Shown here in pieces: positions 1 through 10,710 of a stretch of DNA of 64,000 nucleotides. Origin of the DNA: Enterobacter cloacae (lineage in GTDB: Bacteria; Pseudomonadota; Gammaproteobacteria; Enterobacterales; Enterobacteriaceae). Below the pieces are notes generated by a model. It was not told the DNA's origin. It did no database searches and was given only the letters and a program-made list of their open reading frames with translations. The position numbers and the translations under genes are program-made. The stretch's first letter is position 1. The number at the start of each line of letters is the position of its first letter. The stretch lies in the NCBI GenBank assembly GCA_014169315.1, contig AP022133.1:682001-746000 (forward strand). Direction: 5' to 3'.

Positions 1-86
1 GCCTTGATGAGCCACGGAAACCCAAGCCGGGTCTGACGCGTATCAAACGTAATCTCTACCGTCGCGGAATTTTGAGCCGCCATTAA
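1..86 (+). CDS. cra: Cra (FruR) catabolite repressor/activator, C-terminal end only
   Basis: Only the last 27 codons and the TAA stop (84-86) are in the window, read in the frame that begins at base 3. The tail RNLYRRGILSRH matches the C-terminus of Cra, a LacI-family regulator that switches glycolytic and gluconeogenic genes in response to fructose-1-phosphate or fructose-1,6-bisphosphate. Its position about 600 bases before mraZ is the same as in E. coli. The DNA-binding domain lies outside the window, so only the identity of the tail is supported. Confidence 0.85.
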   Translation, partial: LDEPRKPKPGLTRIKRNLYRRGILSRH

Positions 87-608
87 TGCATTCACTGGGG
101 GTGGTGAAAACTGCCCCATTTTGATGAAATAACTGGCAAGAGTAATTCCCGGATAAAAATTAGGATAATTCCTTAAGAATCATGCTCTGCTATTTTTCTT
201 AATTCATTTTGTCTTTTAGACTGACGCTTAAAGAACATTTATACGATTTTTAATCGCTGTTTTTGTATTGTTTTGTTACAAACCCTATTCGGTCGATGAA
301 TATTCAGACGTTTTTTCATCCTCCCTGCCAGCTTGTACGTCTGCAAGCACACTCGCGCAGTGCCGCGATGAATCTGGCGCTGTCATCCCCTGAGAATATG
401 TCTTAAAATGCTGCCCGCGTCGCAAACTGACACTTTATATTTCCCTGCGATGATATTGAGTGAGCTTTAACGCTAGTGTGCATATTCGGATTTTTTCTTA
501 CAAATATTCATAACGTTAATTTTGCCTCGCCAGTTGTGCAGTTATTAACCAGGTCCGTTTATCTCTGTAAATAGAGCCCTTTCGGCTTGATAGAGAGAGA
601 GTCCTGGC
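87..608. other. cra-mraZ intergenic region
   Basis: About 520 bases, visibly A+T-rich between 120 and 290, with no convincing protein-coding frame. Just after cra a TGGGG/CCCCA pair (96-118) followed by TTTT could be a weak terminator for cra. The equivalent E. coli gap has a similar length. No RNA gene is recognised here. Confidence 0.5.
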
Positions 609-638
609 TTGACAAGCTTTTCCATCGCTCCGTAAACT
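609..638 (+). promoter_or_regulatory. Pmra promoter of the dcw cluster
   Basis: A perfect -35 TTGACA at 609-614 is followed after 18 bases by a -10-like TAAACT at 633-638. Sequence and position agree with the E. coli mra promoter that drives mraZ and the downstream division genes. The weak -10 fits a promoter tuned by the adjacent MraZ box. Confidence 0.8.
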
Positions 639-645
639 CCTTTAG

Positions 646-670
646 GTGGGAATTTGTGGGTTAAAGTGGT
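646..670 (+). promoter_or_regulatory. MraZ box (three 10-bp-spaced GTGGG repeats)
   Basis: GTGGG at 646-650, GTGGG at 656-660 and GTGGT at 666-670 recur with exact 10-bp periodicity just downstream of Pmra. MraZ is known to repress its own promoter by binding TGGG direct repeats on one DNA face, so this is the expected autoregulatory operator. The third copy deviates at its last base. Confidence 0.85.
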
Positions 671-689
671 GAGGAGGGGTGAGGCTGGC

Positions 690-1148
690 ATGTTCCGTGG
701 AGCAACGTTAGTCAATCTCGACAGCAAAGGGCGTTTATCGGTTCCAACACGATACCGCGACCAGCTGATTGAGAACGCTTCAGGTCAAATGGTGTGCACC
801 ATTGACATCAACTCCCCCTGCCTGCTGCTTTACCCCCTGCCTGAATGGGAAATTATTGAGCAAAAGCTGTCGCGACTGTCGAGCATGAACCCGCAGGAAC
901 GCCGTGTACAACGGTTGTTGTTGGGGCATGCCAGTGAGTGTCAGATGGATAGCGCAGGGCGATTACTGATTGCGCCTGTGTTGCGGCAACATGCCGGTCT
1001 GACCAAAGAAGTGATGCTGGTCGGGCAGTTCAACAAGTTTGAACTGTGGGATGAAACGACCTGGTATCAACAGGTCAAGGAAGATATCGACGCTGAGCAG
1101 TCTGATTCCGCGACATTATCGGAACGGCTGCAGGACTTGTCTCTATAA
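690..1148 (+). CDS. mraZ: Transcriptional regulator MraZ
   Basis: A 152-residue protein, the same length as E. coli MraZ, with two AbrB-like swapped-hairpin domains. Each carries the signature seen here as [10 protein letters not shown] near the start and [11 protein letters not shown] in the second half. It forms a ring-shaped oligomer that binds TGGG repeats and represses the dcw cluster. The ATG at 690 is chosen because the family begins MFRGA and a GAGG-rich ribosome site lies at 671-677; an upstream in-frame GTG at 654 would sit inside the operator. It is the first gene of the cluster, two bases before rsmH. Confidence 0.95.
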   Translation: MFRGATLVNLDSKGRLSVPTRYRDQLIENASGQMVCTIDINSPCLLLYPLPEWEIIEQKLSRLSSMNPQERRVQRLLLGHASECQMDSAGRLLIAPVLRQHAGLTKEVMLVGQFNKFELWDETTWYQQVKEDIDAEQSDSATLSERLQDLSL

Positions 1149-1150
1149 AT

Positions 1151-2092
1151 ATGATGGAAAATTATAAACATACAACGGTGTTGCTGGATGAGGCCGTTAA
1201 CGGCCTGAATATTCGTCCGGACGGCATCTACATTGATGGCACTTTTGGTCGCGGTGGTCACTCGCGTTTAATCCTCTCCCAGCTTGGAGCGGAAGGACGT
1301 CTGCTGGCAATCGATCGCGATCCGCAGGCGATTGCCGTTGCACAAACCATCGATGACCCACGTTTTTCCATCGTGCATGGACCTTTCTCTGCGCTCGCAG
1401 ACTATGTTGCTGAGCGCGGCCTGACGGGCAAGATCGACGGAATTCTTCTCGATCTTGGCGTCTCTTCACCACAGCTTGATGACGCTGAACGCGGCTTCTC
1501 CTTTATGCGTGATGGTCCGCTGGACATGCGTATGGATCCTACCCGCGGTCAGTCTGCCGCAGAGTGGTTACAAACGGCGGATGAAGCGGATATTGCCTGG
1601 GTGATCAAAACCTTCGGCGAGGAACGTTTTGGCAAACGTATTGCGCGTGCCATCGTTGAGCGTAACCGCGTTGAGCCAATGACCCGTACCAAAGAGCTGG
1701 CCGAGGTCATTGCCGCTGCAACACCGGTGAAGGATAAACACAAACATCCCGCGACCCGTACCTTCCAGGCGGTTCGCATCTGGGTAAACAGTGAACTGGA
1801 GGAAATAGAGCTGGCGCTAAAAAGCTCGCTCGACGTGCTGGCCCCGGGTGGGCGGTTATCCATCATCAGCTTCCATTCACTGGAAGACCGCATTGTGAAA
1901 CGCTTCATGCGTGAACAAAGCCGCGGTCCACAGGTTCCTGCGGGGCTGCCGATGACGGAAGAACAACTCAGGAAACTGGGTGGCCGTCAGTTGCGAGCAT
2001 TAGGCAAGTTGATGCCGGGCGAAGAAGAGGTGGCAGAGAATCCACGTGCCCGTAGTTCAGTGCTGCGTGTAGCAGAGAGGACGAACGCATGA
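1151..2092 (+). CDS. rsmH: 16S rRNA (cytosine(1402)-N4)-methyltransferase RsmH
   Basis: A 313-residue SAM-dependent methyltransferase, formerly MraW, that N4-methylates C1402 in the ribosomal P site together with RsmI. The N-terminal SAM-binding loop [10 protein letters not shown] is near residues 30-40, and the catalytic-domain signature [12 protein letters not shown] follows near residue 100. Length and ends match E. coli exactly ([12 protein letters not shown] at the start). Its last codons overlap the ftsL start in an ATGA arrangement, which suggests translational coupling. It is a housekeeping rRNA gene embedded in a cell wall operon, as in most bacteria. Confidence 0.97.
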   Translation: MMENYKHTTVLLDEAVNGLNIRPDGIYIDGTFGRGGHSRLILSQLGAEGRLLAIDRDPQAIAVAQTIDDPRFSIVHGPFSALADYVAERGLTGKIDGILLDLGVSSPQLDDAERGFSFMRDGPLDMRMDPTRGQSAAEWLQTADEADIAWVIKTFGEERFGKRIARAIVERNRVEPMTRTKELAEVIAAATPVKDKHKHPATRTFQAVRIWVNSELEEIELALKSSLDVLAPGGRLSIISFHSLEDRIVKRFMREQSRGPQVPAGLPMTEEQLRKLGGRQLRALGKLMPGEEEVAENPRARSSVLRVAERTNA

Positions 2093-2460
2093 TCAGCAGA
2101 GTGACAGAGACCCTAAGCAAAGTTAAGGATTCGTTAGGAAGCAACGAGCGCCATGCCTTGCCTGGCGTGATCGGCGACGATCTTTTGCGGTTTGGGAAGC
2201 TGCCACTCTGCTTGTTCATTTGCATCATCGTGACGGCTGTAACGGTCGTCACAACGGCTCACCATACTCGTTTATTAACGGCGCAACGCGAGCAGATGGT
2301 ACTGGAACGCGATGCACTGGATATTGAATGGCGAAATCTGATCCTTGAAGAAAACGCGCTCGGCGATCACAGCCGGGTTGAACGGATCGCAACAGAAAAG
2401 CTGCAGCTGCAGCTGCAGCATGTTGATCCTTCACAGGAAAATATCGTAGTACAAAAATAA
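2089..2460 (+). CDS. ftsL: Cell division protein FtsL
   Basis: A bitopic inner-membrane divisome protein of 123 residues. It has a short cytoplasmic tail, one membrane segment (about residues 38-57, [15 protein letters not shown]) and a periplasmic coiled-coil stretch rich in Leu, Glu and Arg. It forms a complex with FtsB and FtsQ and activates FtsW-FtsI. It is two residues longer than E. coli FtsL because a CTGCAG hexamer is present three times at 2401-2418, giving an extra Leu-Gln near residue 105-110. The start overlaps the rsmH stop. Confidence 0.96.
   Translation: MISRVTETLSKVKDSLGSNERHALPGVIGDDLLRFGKLPLCLFICIIVTAVTVVTTAHHTRLLTAQREQMVLERDALDIEWRNLILEENALGDHSRVERIATEKLQLQLQHVDPSQENIVVQK
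2401..2418 (+). repeat. Triple CTGCAG hexamer in ftsL
   Basis: Three perfect head-to-tail CTGCAG units encode Leu-Gln three times in the periplasmic part of FtsL. As I recall, the E. coli protein has KLQMQHVDP here, so one Leu-Gln unit appears to have been gained. In-frame hexamer slippage is the simplest origin. Confidence 0.8.
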
Positions 2461-2475
2461 GGGAAAACGCGACGC

Positions 2476-4242
2476 ATGAGAGCAGCGGCAAAAACGCTAA
2501 AACCAAAACGTCAGGAAGAACAGGCCAACTTTATCAGTTGGCGTTTTGCGTTGCTTTGCGGCTGTATTTTACTGGCGCTGGGTTTCCTGCTGGGACGCGT
2601 GGCGTGGTTGCAGATTGTCGCGCCTGACATGCTGGTTCGCCAGGGGGACATGCGCTCCCTTCGCGTACAGGAAGTCTCCACATCCCGCGGAATGATTACC
2701 GACCGTTCGGGCCGCCCGCTGGCGGTGAGCGTGCCGGTGAAGGCTATCTGGGCCGACCCTAAAGAGCTGCACGACGCTGGCGGTATCACGCTCGACAACC
2801 GCTGGAAAGCGCTGTCGGATGCCCTGAAGATGCCGCTGGATCAGCTTGCATCTCGCGTAAACACTAACCCGAAAGGGCGTTTTATCTATCTGGCACGTCA
2901 GGTGAACCCTGACATGGCGGACTACATCCGAAAACTCAAACTCCCGGGGATCCATCTGCGTGAGGAATCACGTCGTTATTATCCTTCCGGCGAAGTAACC
3001 GCTCACCTCATTGGCTTCACTAACGTCGACAGCCAGGGGATTGAGGGCGTTGAAAAAAGCTTTGATAAGTGGCTAACCGGCCAGCCGGGCGAGCGAATCG
3101 TACGTAAAGACCGCTATGGACGTGTCATTGAAGATATCTCTTCAACGGACAGTCAGGCAGCGCATAACCTGGCGCTGAGCATTGATGAGCGCTTGCAGGC
3201 GCTGGTCTACCGCGAGCTGAACAACGCCGTGGCCTTTAACAAAGCGGAATCAGGTAGCGCCGTGCTGGTGGATGTCAGCACTGGTGAAGTGTTAGCGATG
3301 GCTAACAGCCCGTCCTACAACCCGAACAACTTTACCGGCACCGCAAAAGATGCGATGCGTAACCGGGCGATCACCGACGTGTTCGAGCCGGGTTCCACCG
3401 TTAAATCGATGGTAGTGATGACTGCGCTGCAGCGCGGCATCGTCAATGAAAATACCGTTCTGAATACGATTCCTTACCGCATTAACGGCCATGAGATCAA
3501 AGACGTGGCTCGTTACAGCGAATTGACCCTGACCGGGGTCCTGCAGAAGTCGAGTAACGTCGGTGTTTCAAAGCTGGCGTTAGCGATGCCGTCCTCAGCG
3601 TTAGTAGAGACTTACTCACGTTTTGGACTCGGAAAGGCGACCAATTTGGGGTTGGTCGGAGAACGCAGTGGCTTATATCCTCAAAAACAACGGTGGTCTG
3701 ACATAGAGAGGGCCACCTTCTCTTTCGGCTACGGGCTAATGGTAACGCCGTTACAGTTAGCGCGAGTCTACGCAACGATTGGCAGCTATGGCGTCTATCG
3801 CCCGCTGTCGATTACCAAAGTTGATCCACCGGTTCCGGGCGAGCGAATCTTCCCGGAACCTATCGTTCGTACCGTCGTGCATATGATGGAAAGCGTGGCG
3901 CTGCCTGGCGGCGGCGGCGTGAAGGCGGCGATCAAAGGTTATCGCATCGCCATTAAAACCGGTACGGCGAAAAAAGTGGGGCCAGATGGCCGCTACATCA
4001 ACAAATACATTGCCTATACCGCAGGCGTTGCGCCTGCAAGCAATCCGCGTTTTGCGCTGGTGGTCGTCATTAACGATCCACAGGCGGGTAAATACTACGG
4101 TGGTGCCGTCTCCGCACCTGTGTTCGGGGCTATCATGGGTGGCGTGTTGCGCACCATGAACATTGAACCAGATGCGCTGGCGACAGGCGAAAAAAGTGAA
4201 TATGTAATTAATCAAGGCGAGGGTACAGGTGGCAGATCGTAA
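2476..4242 (+). CDS. ftsI: Septal peptidoglycan transpeptidase FtsI (PBP3)
   Basis: Essential class B penicillin-binding protein that crosslinks septal peptidoglycan in partnership with FtsW. It has 588 residues, like E. coli. A membrane anchor lies at about 24-40, followed by the pedestal domain and the transpeptidase domain with the nucleophile Ser307 in STVK (codon at 3394-3396), SSN near 359 and KTGT near 494. The codon after STVK is TCG (Ser311), where E. coli has Pro. No YRIN/YRIK insertion is present near residue 333. The 3' end overlaps the murE start by 14 bases. Confidence 0.97.
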   Translation: MRAAAKTLKPKRQEEQANFISWRFALLCGCILLALGFLLGRVAWLQIVAPDMLVRQGDMRSLRVQEVSTSRGMITDRSGRPLAVSVPVKAIWADPKELHDAGGITLDNRWKALSDALKMPLDQLASRVNTNPKGRFIYLARQVNPDMADYIRKLKLPGIHLREESRRYYPSGEVTAHLIGFTNVDSQGIEGVEKSFDKWLTGQPGERIVRKDRYGRVIEDISSTDSQAAHNLALSIDERLQALVYRELNNAVAFNKAESGSAVLVDVSTGEVLAMANSPSYNPNNFTGTAKDAMRNRAITDVFEPGSTVKSMVVMTALQRGIVNENTVLNTIPYRINGHEIKDVARYSELTLTGVLQKSSNVGVSKLALAMPSSALVETYSRFGLGKATNLGLVGERSGLYPQKQRWSDIERATFSFGYGLMVTPLQLARVYATIGSYGVYRPLSITKVDPPVPGERIFPEPIVRTVVHMMESVALPGGGGVKAAIKGYRIAIKTGTAKKVGPDGRYINKYIAYTAGVAPASNPRFALVVVINDPQAGKYYGGAVSAPVFGAIMGGVLRTMNIEPDALATGEKSEYVINQGEGTGGRS

Positions 4243-5716
4243 TTTGCGCGACCTTCTCGCTCCGTGGGTGTCGAATGCACCTGCGCGAGCGCTACGGGAG
4301 ATGGTACTGGACAGCCGTGTGGCTGCTTCTGGCGATCTTTTTGTGGCTGTAGTTGGTCATCAGGCGGACGGGCGTCGATATATCCCGCAGGCGATTGCGC
4401 AAGGTGTTGCTGCCATTATTGCTGAGGCGAAAGATGAAGCAACCGACGGTGAAATCCGTGAAATGCACGGCGTACCGGTTGTTTATCTCAGTCAGCTGAA
4501 CGAGCGTCTCTCCGCGCTGGCAGGCCGTTTTTACAACGAGCCTTCAGACCAGCTGCGTCTGGTTGGCGTGACGGGCACTAACGGGAAAACCACCACCACG
4601 CAGCTGATGGCGCAATGGGCACAGCTGCTTGGCGAAACTGGCGCGGTAATGGGTACCGTGGGCAACGGTCTGCTGGGCAAAGTGAACCCGACAGAAAACA
4701 CCACCGGCTCTGCGGTCGATGTGCAGCATGTGCTTGCCGGTCTGGCAGGGCAGGGTGCGACCTTTGCTGCGATGGAAGTCTCTTCCCACGGTCTGGTACA
4801 GCACCGCGTCGCGGCGCTGAAGTTTGTGGCCTCTGTGTTCACGAACCTGAGCCGTGACCATCTTGATTACCACGGTGATATGGAACATTACGAAGCGGCG
4901 AAATGGCTGCTCTATTCCACTCATCACTGTGGCCAGGCAATCATCAATGCAGATGATGAAGTCGGCCGCCGCTGGCTGGCCAGGCTGCCGGATGCCGTCG
5001 CGGTGTCGATGGAAGACCATATCAACCCGAACTGCCACGGCCGCTGGCTGAAGGCTGTCGATGTCGATTATCACGATAGTGGTGCGACTATCCGCTTTGC
5101 TTCGTCATGGGGTGAAGGCGAAATTGAAAGCCGCCTGATGGGGGCATTTAACGTCAGCAACCTGCTGCTGGCGCTGGCGACGCTGCTGGCGCTGGGTTAT
5201 CCGATGGCCGAATTGCTGAAAACTTCAGAGAGTTTGCAGCCAGTTTGTGGCCGCATGGAAGTGTTCAGTGCGCCAGGTAAACCGACCGTGGTGGTTGACT
5301 ATGCTCACACCCCAGATGCGCTGGAAAAAGCGCTGGAAGCGGCGCGTCTGCACTGTACCGGTAAGCTCTGGTGCGTCTTTGGTTGCGGTGGTGACCGCGA
5401 TAAGGGTAAACGTCCGTTGATGGGTGCCATTGCTGAACAGTTCGCGGATATTCCGGTCGTGACCGATGACAACCCGCGTACCGAAGAGCCACGTGCCATC
5501 ATTAACGACATTCTGGCGGGGATGCTGGACGCTGGCCGTGCCCGCGTGGTGGAAGGTCGTGCAGAAGCCGTGACCAACGCCATTATGCAGGCACAGGAAA
5601 ACGATGTGGTTCTGCTGGCAGGTAAAGGCCATGAAGATTACCAGATTGTTGGCAACCGTCGTCTGGACTACTCAGACCGCGTAACGGCGGCACGTCTGCT
5701 GGGAGTGGTGGCATGA
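4229..5716 (+). CDS. murE: UDP-MurNAc-L-Ala-D-Glu:meso-diaminopimelate ligase MurE
   Basis: Cytoplasmic ATP-dependent ligase that adds meso-diaminopimelate as the third residue of the peptidoglycan stem peptide. It has 495 residues, as in E. coli. The ATP loop [10 protein letters not shown] is near 115, the Mur-family carbamylated-Lys region follows, and the DNPR motif ([11 protein letters not shown]) that selects diaminopimelate rather than lysine lies near 413. It starts with GTG inside the end of ftsI and ends with an ATGA overlap into murF, so the three genes are probably translated in a coupled way. Confidence 0.97.
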   Translation: MADRNLRDLLAPWVSNAPARALREMVLDSRVAASGDLFVAVVGHQADGRRYIPQAIAQGVAAIIAEAKDEATDGEIREMHGVPVVYLSQLNERLSALAGRFYNEPSDQLRLVGVTGTNGKTTTTQLMAQWAQLLGETGAVMGTVGNGLLGKVNPTENTTGSAVDVQHVLAGLAGQGATFAAMEVSSHGLVQHRVAALKFVASVFTNLSRDHLDYHGDMEHYEAAKWLLYSTHHCGQAIINADDEVGRRWLARLPDAVAVSMEDHINPNCHGRWLKAVDVDYHDSGATIRFASSWGEGEIESRLMGAFNVSNLLLALATLLALGYPMAELLKTSESLQPVCGRMEVFSAPGKPTVVVDYAHTPDALEKALEAARLHCTGKLWCVFGCGGDRDKGKRPLMGAIAEQFADIPVVTDDNPRTEEPRAIINDILAGMLDAGRARVVEGRAEAVTNAIMQAQENDVVLLAGKGHEDYQIVGNRRLDYSDRVTAARLLGVVA

Positions 5717-7071
5717 TTAGCATTACGCTAAGCCAGGCCGCTGCGGTCTTGCAGGGTGAACTGCTGGGGCAGGATCTGACCATCGATGCGGTGACAACAG
5801 ATACCCGCAAGGTGACAGCTGGCTGCCTGTTTGTGGCGCTGAAAGGTGAGCGTTTTGACGCGCACGATTTTGTGCATCAGGCCAAAGAGAACGGCGCGGG
5901 TGCGCTGTTGGTCAGCCGCAAGCTTGATATCGACCTGCCACAAATTGTGGTGAGTGATACACGCCTCGCGTTTGGCGAGCTGGCAGCCTGGGTACGTCAG
6001 CAGGTTCCGGCGCGCGTTGTTGCGCTGACGGGCTCATCCGGCAAAACGTCCGTGAAAGAGATGACTGCGGCTATTCTCAGCCAGTGTGGAAACACACTTT
6101 ATACGGCTGGCAACCTCAATAATGATATCGGCGTGCCGATGACATTACTTCGCCTGACCAAAGAACATGAATTTGCCGTGATCGAGCTGGGAGCGAACCA
6201 CCAGGGTGAAATCGCCTGGACCGTGAACCTGACTCGCCCGGAGGCTGCACTGGTGAATAACCTGGCCGCTGCGCATCTGGAAGGTTTTGGTTCGCTGGAA
6301 GGTGTTGCGAAGGCCAAAGGTGAGATCTACACCGGCCTGTCGGTTGACGGGATCGCCATCATGAATGCCGATAACAACGACTGGCTGAACTGGCAGAGCA
6401 TTATCGGGACACGTAAAACCTGGCGCTTCTCTCCGAATGCGGCCAACAGTGATTTTACCGCGACCAATATTCATGTGACCTCGCATGGCACGGAATTCAC
6501 GCTCAACACCCCAACGGGTGGTGTAGATGTACTGCTCCCGCTGCCGGGTCGCCATAACATCGCTAATGCGCTCGCGGCGGCAGCGCTGTCAATGGCGGTG
6601 GGCGCGACGCATGACGCGATCAAAGCAGGGCTGGCAGATCTGAAAGCCGTGCCGGGGCGTCTGTTCCCCATTCAGATGGCGGAAAACAAACTGCTGCTGG
6701 ATGACTCCTACAACGCTAACGTCGGTTCAATGACCGCTGCGGTGCAGGTGCTGTCTGAGATGCCGGGCTACCGTATCCTGGTGGTTGGCGATATGGCGGA
6801 ACTGGGCGATGAAAGCGAAGCGTGCCATCTCCAGGTGGGTGAAGCCGCGAAGGCCGCAGGGCTTGACCGCGTACTGAGCACAGGGAAACTGAGCCAGGCG
6901 ATTAGCCATGCCAGTGGGGTTGGCGAACATTTTGCCGATAAGACTGCTTTGATTGAGCGTCTTAACGCCTTGATGACAGAAAAACAAATTGTGACTGTGT
7001 TAGTGAAGGGTTCACGTAGTGCCGCCATGGAAGAGGTTGTGCACGCATTACAGGAGAACGGAACATGTTAG
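5713..7071 (+). CDS. murF: UDP-MurNAc-tripeptide:D-Ala-D-Ala ligase MurF
   Basis: Cytoplasmic Mur ligase that attaches the D-Ala-D-Ala dipeptide made by Ddl to complete UDP-MurNAc-pentapeptide. 452 residues. The ATP-binding loop [11 protein letters not shown] is near residue 107, followed by the GANHQGEI and [12 protein letters not shown] stretches of the central domain and [13 protein letters not shown] in the C-terminal domain. It overlaps murE by four bases and mraY by seven. Confidence 0.97.
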   Translation: MISITLSQAAAVLQGELLGQDLTIDAVTTDTRKVTAGCLFVALKGERFDAHDFVHQAKENGAGALLVSRKLDIDLPQIVVSDTRLAFGELAAWVRQQVPARVVALTGSSGKTSVKEMTAAILSQCGNTLYTAGNLNNDIGVPMTLLRLTKEHEFAVIELGANHQGEIAWTVNLTRPEAALVNNLAAAHLEGFGSLEGVAKAKGEIYTGLSVDGIAIMNADNNDWLNWQSIIGTRKTWRFSPNAANSDFTATNIHVTSHGTEFTLNTPTGGVDVLLPLPGRHNIANALAAAALSMAVGATHDAIKAGLADLKAVPGRLFPIQMAENKLLLDDSYNANVGSMTAAVQVLSEMPGYRILVVGDMAELGDESEACHLQVGEAAKAAGLDRVLSTGKLSQAISHASGVGEHFADKTALIERLNALMTEKQIVTVLVKGSRSAAMEEVVHALQENGTC

Positions 7072-8147
7072 TTTGGCTGGCCGAGCATTTGGTCAAATAT
7101 TATTCAGGCTTTAACGTCTTTTCTTATCTGACGTTTCGCGCCATTGTCAGCCTGCTGACTGCGCTGTTCATCTCCTTGTGGATGGGCCCGCGCATGATTG
7201 CCCGTCTGCAAAAACTCTCTTTCGGCCAGGTTGTGCGTAGCGATGGCCCGGAGTCACACTTTAGCAAGCGCGGTACACCGACAATGGGCGGGATCATGAT
7301 CCTGACTTCTATCGTCGTTTCCGTTCTGCTGTGGGCATATCCGTCCAACCCGTACGTCTGGTGCGTGCTTACCGTTCTGGTCGGCTACGGGATCATCGGC
7401 TTTGTCGATGACTACCGCAAAGTGGTACGCAAAGATACCAAAGGTTTGATCGCTCGCTGGAAGTATTTCTGGATGTCAGTGATTGCGCTGGGCGTGGCCT
7501 TTGCGCTGTATCTGGCAGGAAAAGATACCCCTGCGACTGAGTTGGTTGTGCCGTTCTTTAAAGACGTGATGCCGCAACTGGGGCTGTTCTACGTACTGCT
7601 GGCGTACTTCGTGATTGTGGGTACCGGCAACGCCGTAAACCTGACTGATGGTCTGGACGGCCTGGCGATTATGCCAACCGTCTTCGTGGCTGCCGGGTTC
7701 GCGCTGGTGGCATGGGCGACCGGTAACATGAATTTTGCCAGCTATCTGCACATCCCGTATCTGCGCCACGCGGGTGAACTGGTGATCGTCTGTACGGCAA
7801 TAGTCGGGGCTGGTCTGGGCTTCCTGTGGTTCAACACGTATCCGGCTCAGGTGTTCATGGGCGATGTCGGCTCTCTGGCACTGGGTGGTGCGCTGGGCAT
7901 TATTGCTGTGCTGCTGCGTCAGGAGTTCCTGCTGGTGATCATGGGAGGGGTATTTGTGGTTGAAACCCTGTCGGTGATTTTGCAGGTCGGCTCCTTCAAG
8001 CTGCGCGGTCAGCGCATCTTCCGTATGGCACCGATTCACCATCACTATGAACTGAAAGGCTGGCCGGAGCCGCGCGTCATTGTGCGCTTCTGGATTATTT
8101 CGCTGATGCTGGTGCTGATTGGCCTGGCAACGCTGAAGGTACGTTAA
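7065..8147 (+). CDS. mraY: Phospho-MurNAc-pentapeptide transferase MraY
   Basis: Inner-membrane enzyme that transfers phospho-MurNAc-pentapeptide to undecaprenyl phosphate, making lipid I. It has 360 residues with about ten hydrophobic segments. Family motifs are all present: [10 protein letters not shown] near 70, the Asp pair in FVDDYRK (residues 115-116), [10 protein letters not shown] near 190, [12 protein letters not shown] near 265, and the histidine-rich [10 protein letters not shown] near 325. It sits between the soluble ligases murF and murD, two bases before murD. Confidence 0.97.
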   Translation: MLVWLAEHLVKYYSGFNVFSYLTFRAIVSLLTALFISLWMGPRMIARLQKLSFGQVVRSDGPESHFSKRGTPTMGGIMILTSIVVSVLLWAYPSNPYVWCVLTVLVGYGIIGFVDDYRKVVRKDTKGLIARWKYFWMSVIALGVAFALYLAGKDTPATELVVPFFKDVMPQLGLFYVLLAYFVIVGTGNAVNLTDGLDGLAIMPTVFVAAGFALVAWATGNMNFASYLHIPYLRHAGELVIVCTAIVGAGLGFLWFNTYPAQVFMGDVGSLALGGALGIIAVLLRQEFLLVIMGGVFVVETLSVILQVGSFKLRGQRIFRMAPIHHHYELKGWPEPRVIVRFWIISLMLVLIGLATLKVR

Positions 8148-8149
8148 TC

Positions 8150-9466
8150 ATGGCAGATTACCAGGGCAAAAAAGTCGTTATCATCGGGTTGGGTCTGACA
8201 GGCCTTTCCTGCGTGGACTTTTTCCTCGCACGTGGCGTTACGCCGCGTGTGATGGATACGCGTGTTTCTCCGCCGGGTCTGGACAAACTGCCAGAACAGG
8301 TTGAACGCCACCTTGGTGGTCTGAATGATGACTGGCTGCTGGCGGCCGATCTGATTGTTGCCAGCCCGGGTATGGCGCTGGCACATCCTTCACTGAGCGC
8401 TGCCGCTGATGCGGGCGTTGAGATTGTGGGTGATATCGAACTGTTCTGCCGCGAAGCGCAGGCACCGGTTATTGCCATTACCGGCTCTAACGGTAAAAGC
8501 ACCGTCACCACGCTGGTGGGTGAGATGGCGAAAGCGGCGGGCATGAACGTGGGGGTGGGCGGCAATATCGGTTTGCCTGCACTCATGCTGCTGGATCAGG
8601 GCTGCGAGCTGTATGTACTGGAGCTTTCGAGCTTCCAGCTGGAAACAACTTCAAGCCTGCATGCGGCGGCTGCGACGATCCTGAACGTTACCGAAGATCA
8701 TATGGACAGGTATCCATTTGGTCTGCAGCAGTACCGCGCGGCCAAACTGCGTGTTTATGAAAATGCCAACGTATGCGTCGTCAATGCCGATGACGCGCTG
8801 ACCATGCCGGTGCGCGGCGCGGACGAGCGCTGCATCAGCTTCGGCATTACTATGGGTGACTATCATCTGAACCGTCAGCAGGGTGAAACCTGGCTGCGCG
8901 TGAAGGGTGAGAAAGTGCTGAACGTGAAAGAGATGAAGCTTTCTGGGCAGCATAACTACACCAATGCTCTGGCGGCACTGGCGCTGGCGGATGCCGTTGG
9001 CCTGCCGCGTTCTTCCAGCCTGAAAGCACTGACCACCTTTACCGGCCTGGCGCACCGTTTCCAGCTGGCGCTGGAGCATAACGGCGTACGCTGGATTAAC
9101 GATTCAAAAGCCACCAACGTGGGAAGTACAGAGGCTGCGCTGAATGGCCTGCACGTTGACGGCACGCTGCATTTGCTGCTTGGTGGCGACGGTAAATCGG
9201 CCGATTTCTCCTCGCTGAAGCGCTACCTTGCCGGGGACAACATCCGCCTTTACTGCTTTGGTCGCGATGGTCATGAACTGGCGGAACTGCGTCCTGAGAT
9301 TGCCGAGCAAACTGAGACAATGGAACAAGCGATGCGGCTTATTGCCCCACGCGTGAAGTCTGGCGATATGGTACTGCTCTCTCCGGCGTGCGCCAGTCTC
9401 GATCAATTCAAGAATTTCGAACAGCGTGGTGATGTCTTTACCCGTCTGGCGAAGGAGTTAGGCTGA
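8150..9466 (+). CDS. murD: UDP-MurNAc-L-Ala:D-glutamate ligase MurD
   Basis: Cytoplasmic Mur ligase that adds D-glutamate as the second residue of the stem peptide. 438 residues, as in E. coli. A Rossmann-like N-terminal domain ([12 protein letters not shown]) binds the uridine nucleotide, the ATP loop [11 protein letters not shown] is near residue 110, [10 protein letters not shown] is in the central domain, and [13 protein letters not shown] begins the C-terminal domain. The stop shares one base with the ftsW start (TGATG). Confidence 0.97.
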   Translation: MADYQGKKVVIIGLGLTGLSCVDFFLARGVTPRVMDTRVSPPGLDKLPEQVERHLGGLNDDWLLAADLIVASPGMALAHPSLSAAADAGVEIVGDIELFCREAQAPVIAITGSNGKSTVTTLVGEMAKAAGMNVGVGGNIGLPALMLLDQGCELYVLELSSFQLETTSSLHAAAATILNVTEDHMDRYPFGLQQYRAAKLRVYENANVCVVNADDALTMPVRGADERCISFGITMGDYHLNRQQGETWLRVKGEKVLNVKEMKLSGQHNYTNALAALALADAVGLPRSSSLKALTTFTGLAHRFQLALEHNGVRWINDSKATNVGSTEAALNGLHVDGTLHLLLGGDGKSADFSSLKRYLAGDNIRLYCFGRDGHELAELRPEIAEQTETMEQAMRLIAPRVKSGDMVLLSPACASLDQFKNFEQRGDVFTRLAKELG

Positions 9467-10710
9467 TGCGTTTCTCTCTCCCTCGCCTGAGAATGCCGCG
9501 CCTGCCAGGATTTGGAATTCTGGTGTGGTTGTTCACGGCACTGAAAGGCTGGGTGATGGCTTCACGGGATAAAGATTCCGATAGCCTGATCATGTACGAC
9601 CGCACGCTGTTCTGGCTCACGCTGGGGTTGGCGGCGATCGGCTTTATCATGGTGACGTCGGCATCGATGCCGGTCGGGCAGCGACTGGCTAATGATCCCT
9701 TCCTGTTTGCCAAGCGTGATGGTCTTTACATCATCCTGGCATTCTGTCTGGCGCTGGTGACCTTACGTCTGCCGATGGAGTTCTGGCAGCGACACAGCAC
9801 AGCGATGCTGATCGCTTCGATCATCATGCTGCTGATCGTACTGGTGGTGGGGAGTTCCGTAAACGGGGCATCGCGCTGGATTGCTTTTGGTCCACTGCGT
9901 ATTCAGCCGGCGGAGTTCACCAAACTGTCACTGTTCTGCTATCTGGCTAACTACCTGGTGCGTAAAGTTGACGAAGTGCGTAACAACCTTCGTGGCTTCT
10001 TAAAACCGATGGGGGTTATCCTGGTGCTGGCGGTCTTACTGCTTGCGCAGCCTGACCTGGGTACCGTGGTGGTACTGTTTGTGACCACGCTGGCGATGCT
10101 GTTCCTGGCGGGGGCGAAGCTGTGGCAGTTTATCGCCATCATCGGGATGGGGATCTCGGCGGTTGTGCTGCTGATCCTCGCTGAGCCGTACCGTATTCGT
10201 CGCGTCACCTCATTCTGGAACCCGTGGGAAGACCCATTCGGCAGCGGTTATCAGCTGACACAGTCGCTGATGGCGTTCGGTCGCGGTGAAGTCTGGGGGC
10301 AAGGTCTGGGCAACTCAGTGCAGAAACTGGAGTATTTACCCGAAGCGCATACTGACTTCATCTTCTCCATTATTGGGGAAGAACTGGGTTATATCGGTGT
10401 GGTATTAGCACTATTAATGGTATTCTTCGTCGCTTTCCGTGCCATGTCAATCGGGCGGAAAGCGCTGGAGATCGATCACCGCTTCTCAGGTTTCTTAGCC
10501 TGCTCAATTGGTATCTGGTTTAGCTTCCAGGCATTGGTAAACGTCGGGGCCGCGGCGGGTATGCTGCCGACCAAAGGTCTGACGTTGCCGTTAATCAGTT
10601 ATGGTGGTTCGAGTCTGTTGATCATGTCGACGGCCATCATGTTGTTGTTACGCATAGATTATGAAACGCGTCTGGAGAAAGCTCAGGCGTTTACACGAGG
10701 TTCACGATGA
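9466..10710 (+). CDS. ftsW: Septal peptidoglycan glycosyltransferase FtsW
   Basis: SEDS-family integral membrane protein that polymerises lipid II at the septum with FtsI. 414 residues with about ten membrane segments after a basic, proline-rich N-terminus. Diagnostic stretches are [20 protein letters not shown] near residue 130, the large periplasmic loop containing the catalytic Asp region ([15 protein letters not shown]) near 255, and [12 protein letters not shown] near the C-terminus. It is followed by murG with an ATGA overlap. Confidence 0.97.
   Translation: MRFSLPRLRMPRLPGFGILVWLFTALKGWVMASRDKDSDSLIMYDRTLFWLTLGLAAIGFIMVTSASMPVGQRLANDPFLFAKRDGLYIILAFCLALVTLRLPMEFWQRHSTAMLIASIIMLLIVLVVGSSVNGASRWIAFGPLRIQPAEFTKLSLFCYLANYLVRKVDEVRNNLRGFLKPMGVILVLAVLLLAQPDLGTVVVLFVTTLAMLFLAGAKLWQFIAIIGMGISAVVLLILAEPYRIRRVTSFWNPWEDPFGSGYQLTQSLMAFGRGEVWGQGLGNSVQKLEYLPEAHTDFIFSIIGEELGYIGVVLALLMVFFVAFRAMSIGRKALEIDHRFSGFLACSIGIWFSFQALVNVGAAAGMLPTKGLTLPLISYGGSSLLIMSTAIMLLLRIDYETRLEKAQAFTRGSR

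Noticed and set aside
3450..3500. YRIN or YRIK insertion in FtsI linked to reduced beta-lactam binding
   Set aside because: The text [15 protein letters not shown] contains the normal single YRIN; nothing is duplicated and the protein length is the usual 588.
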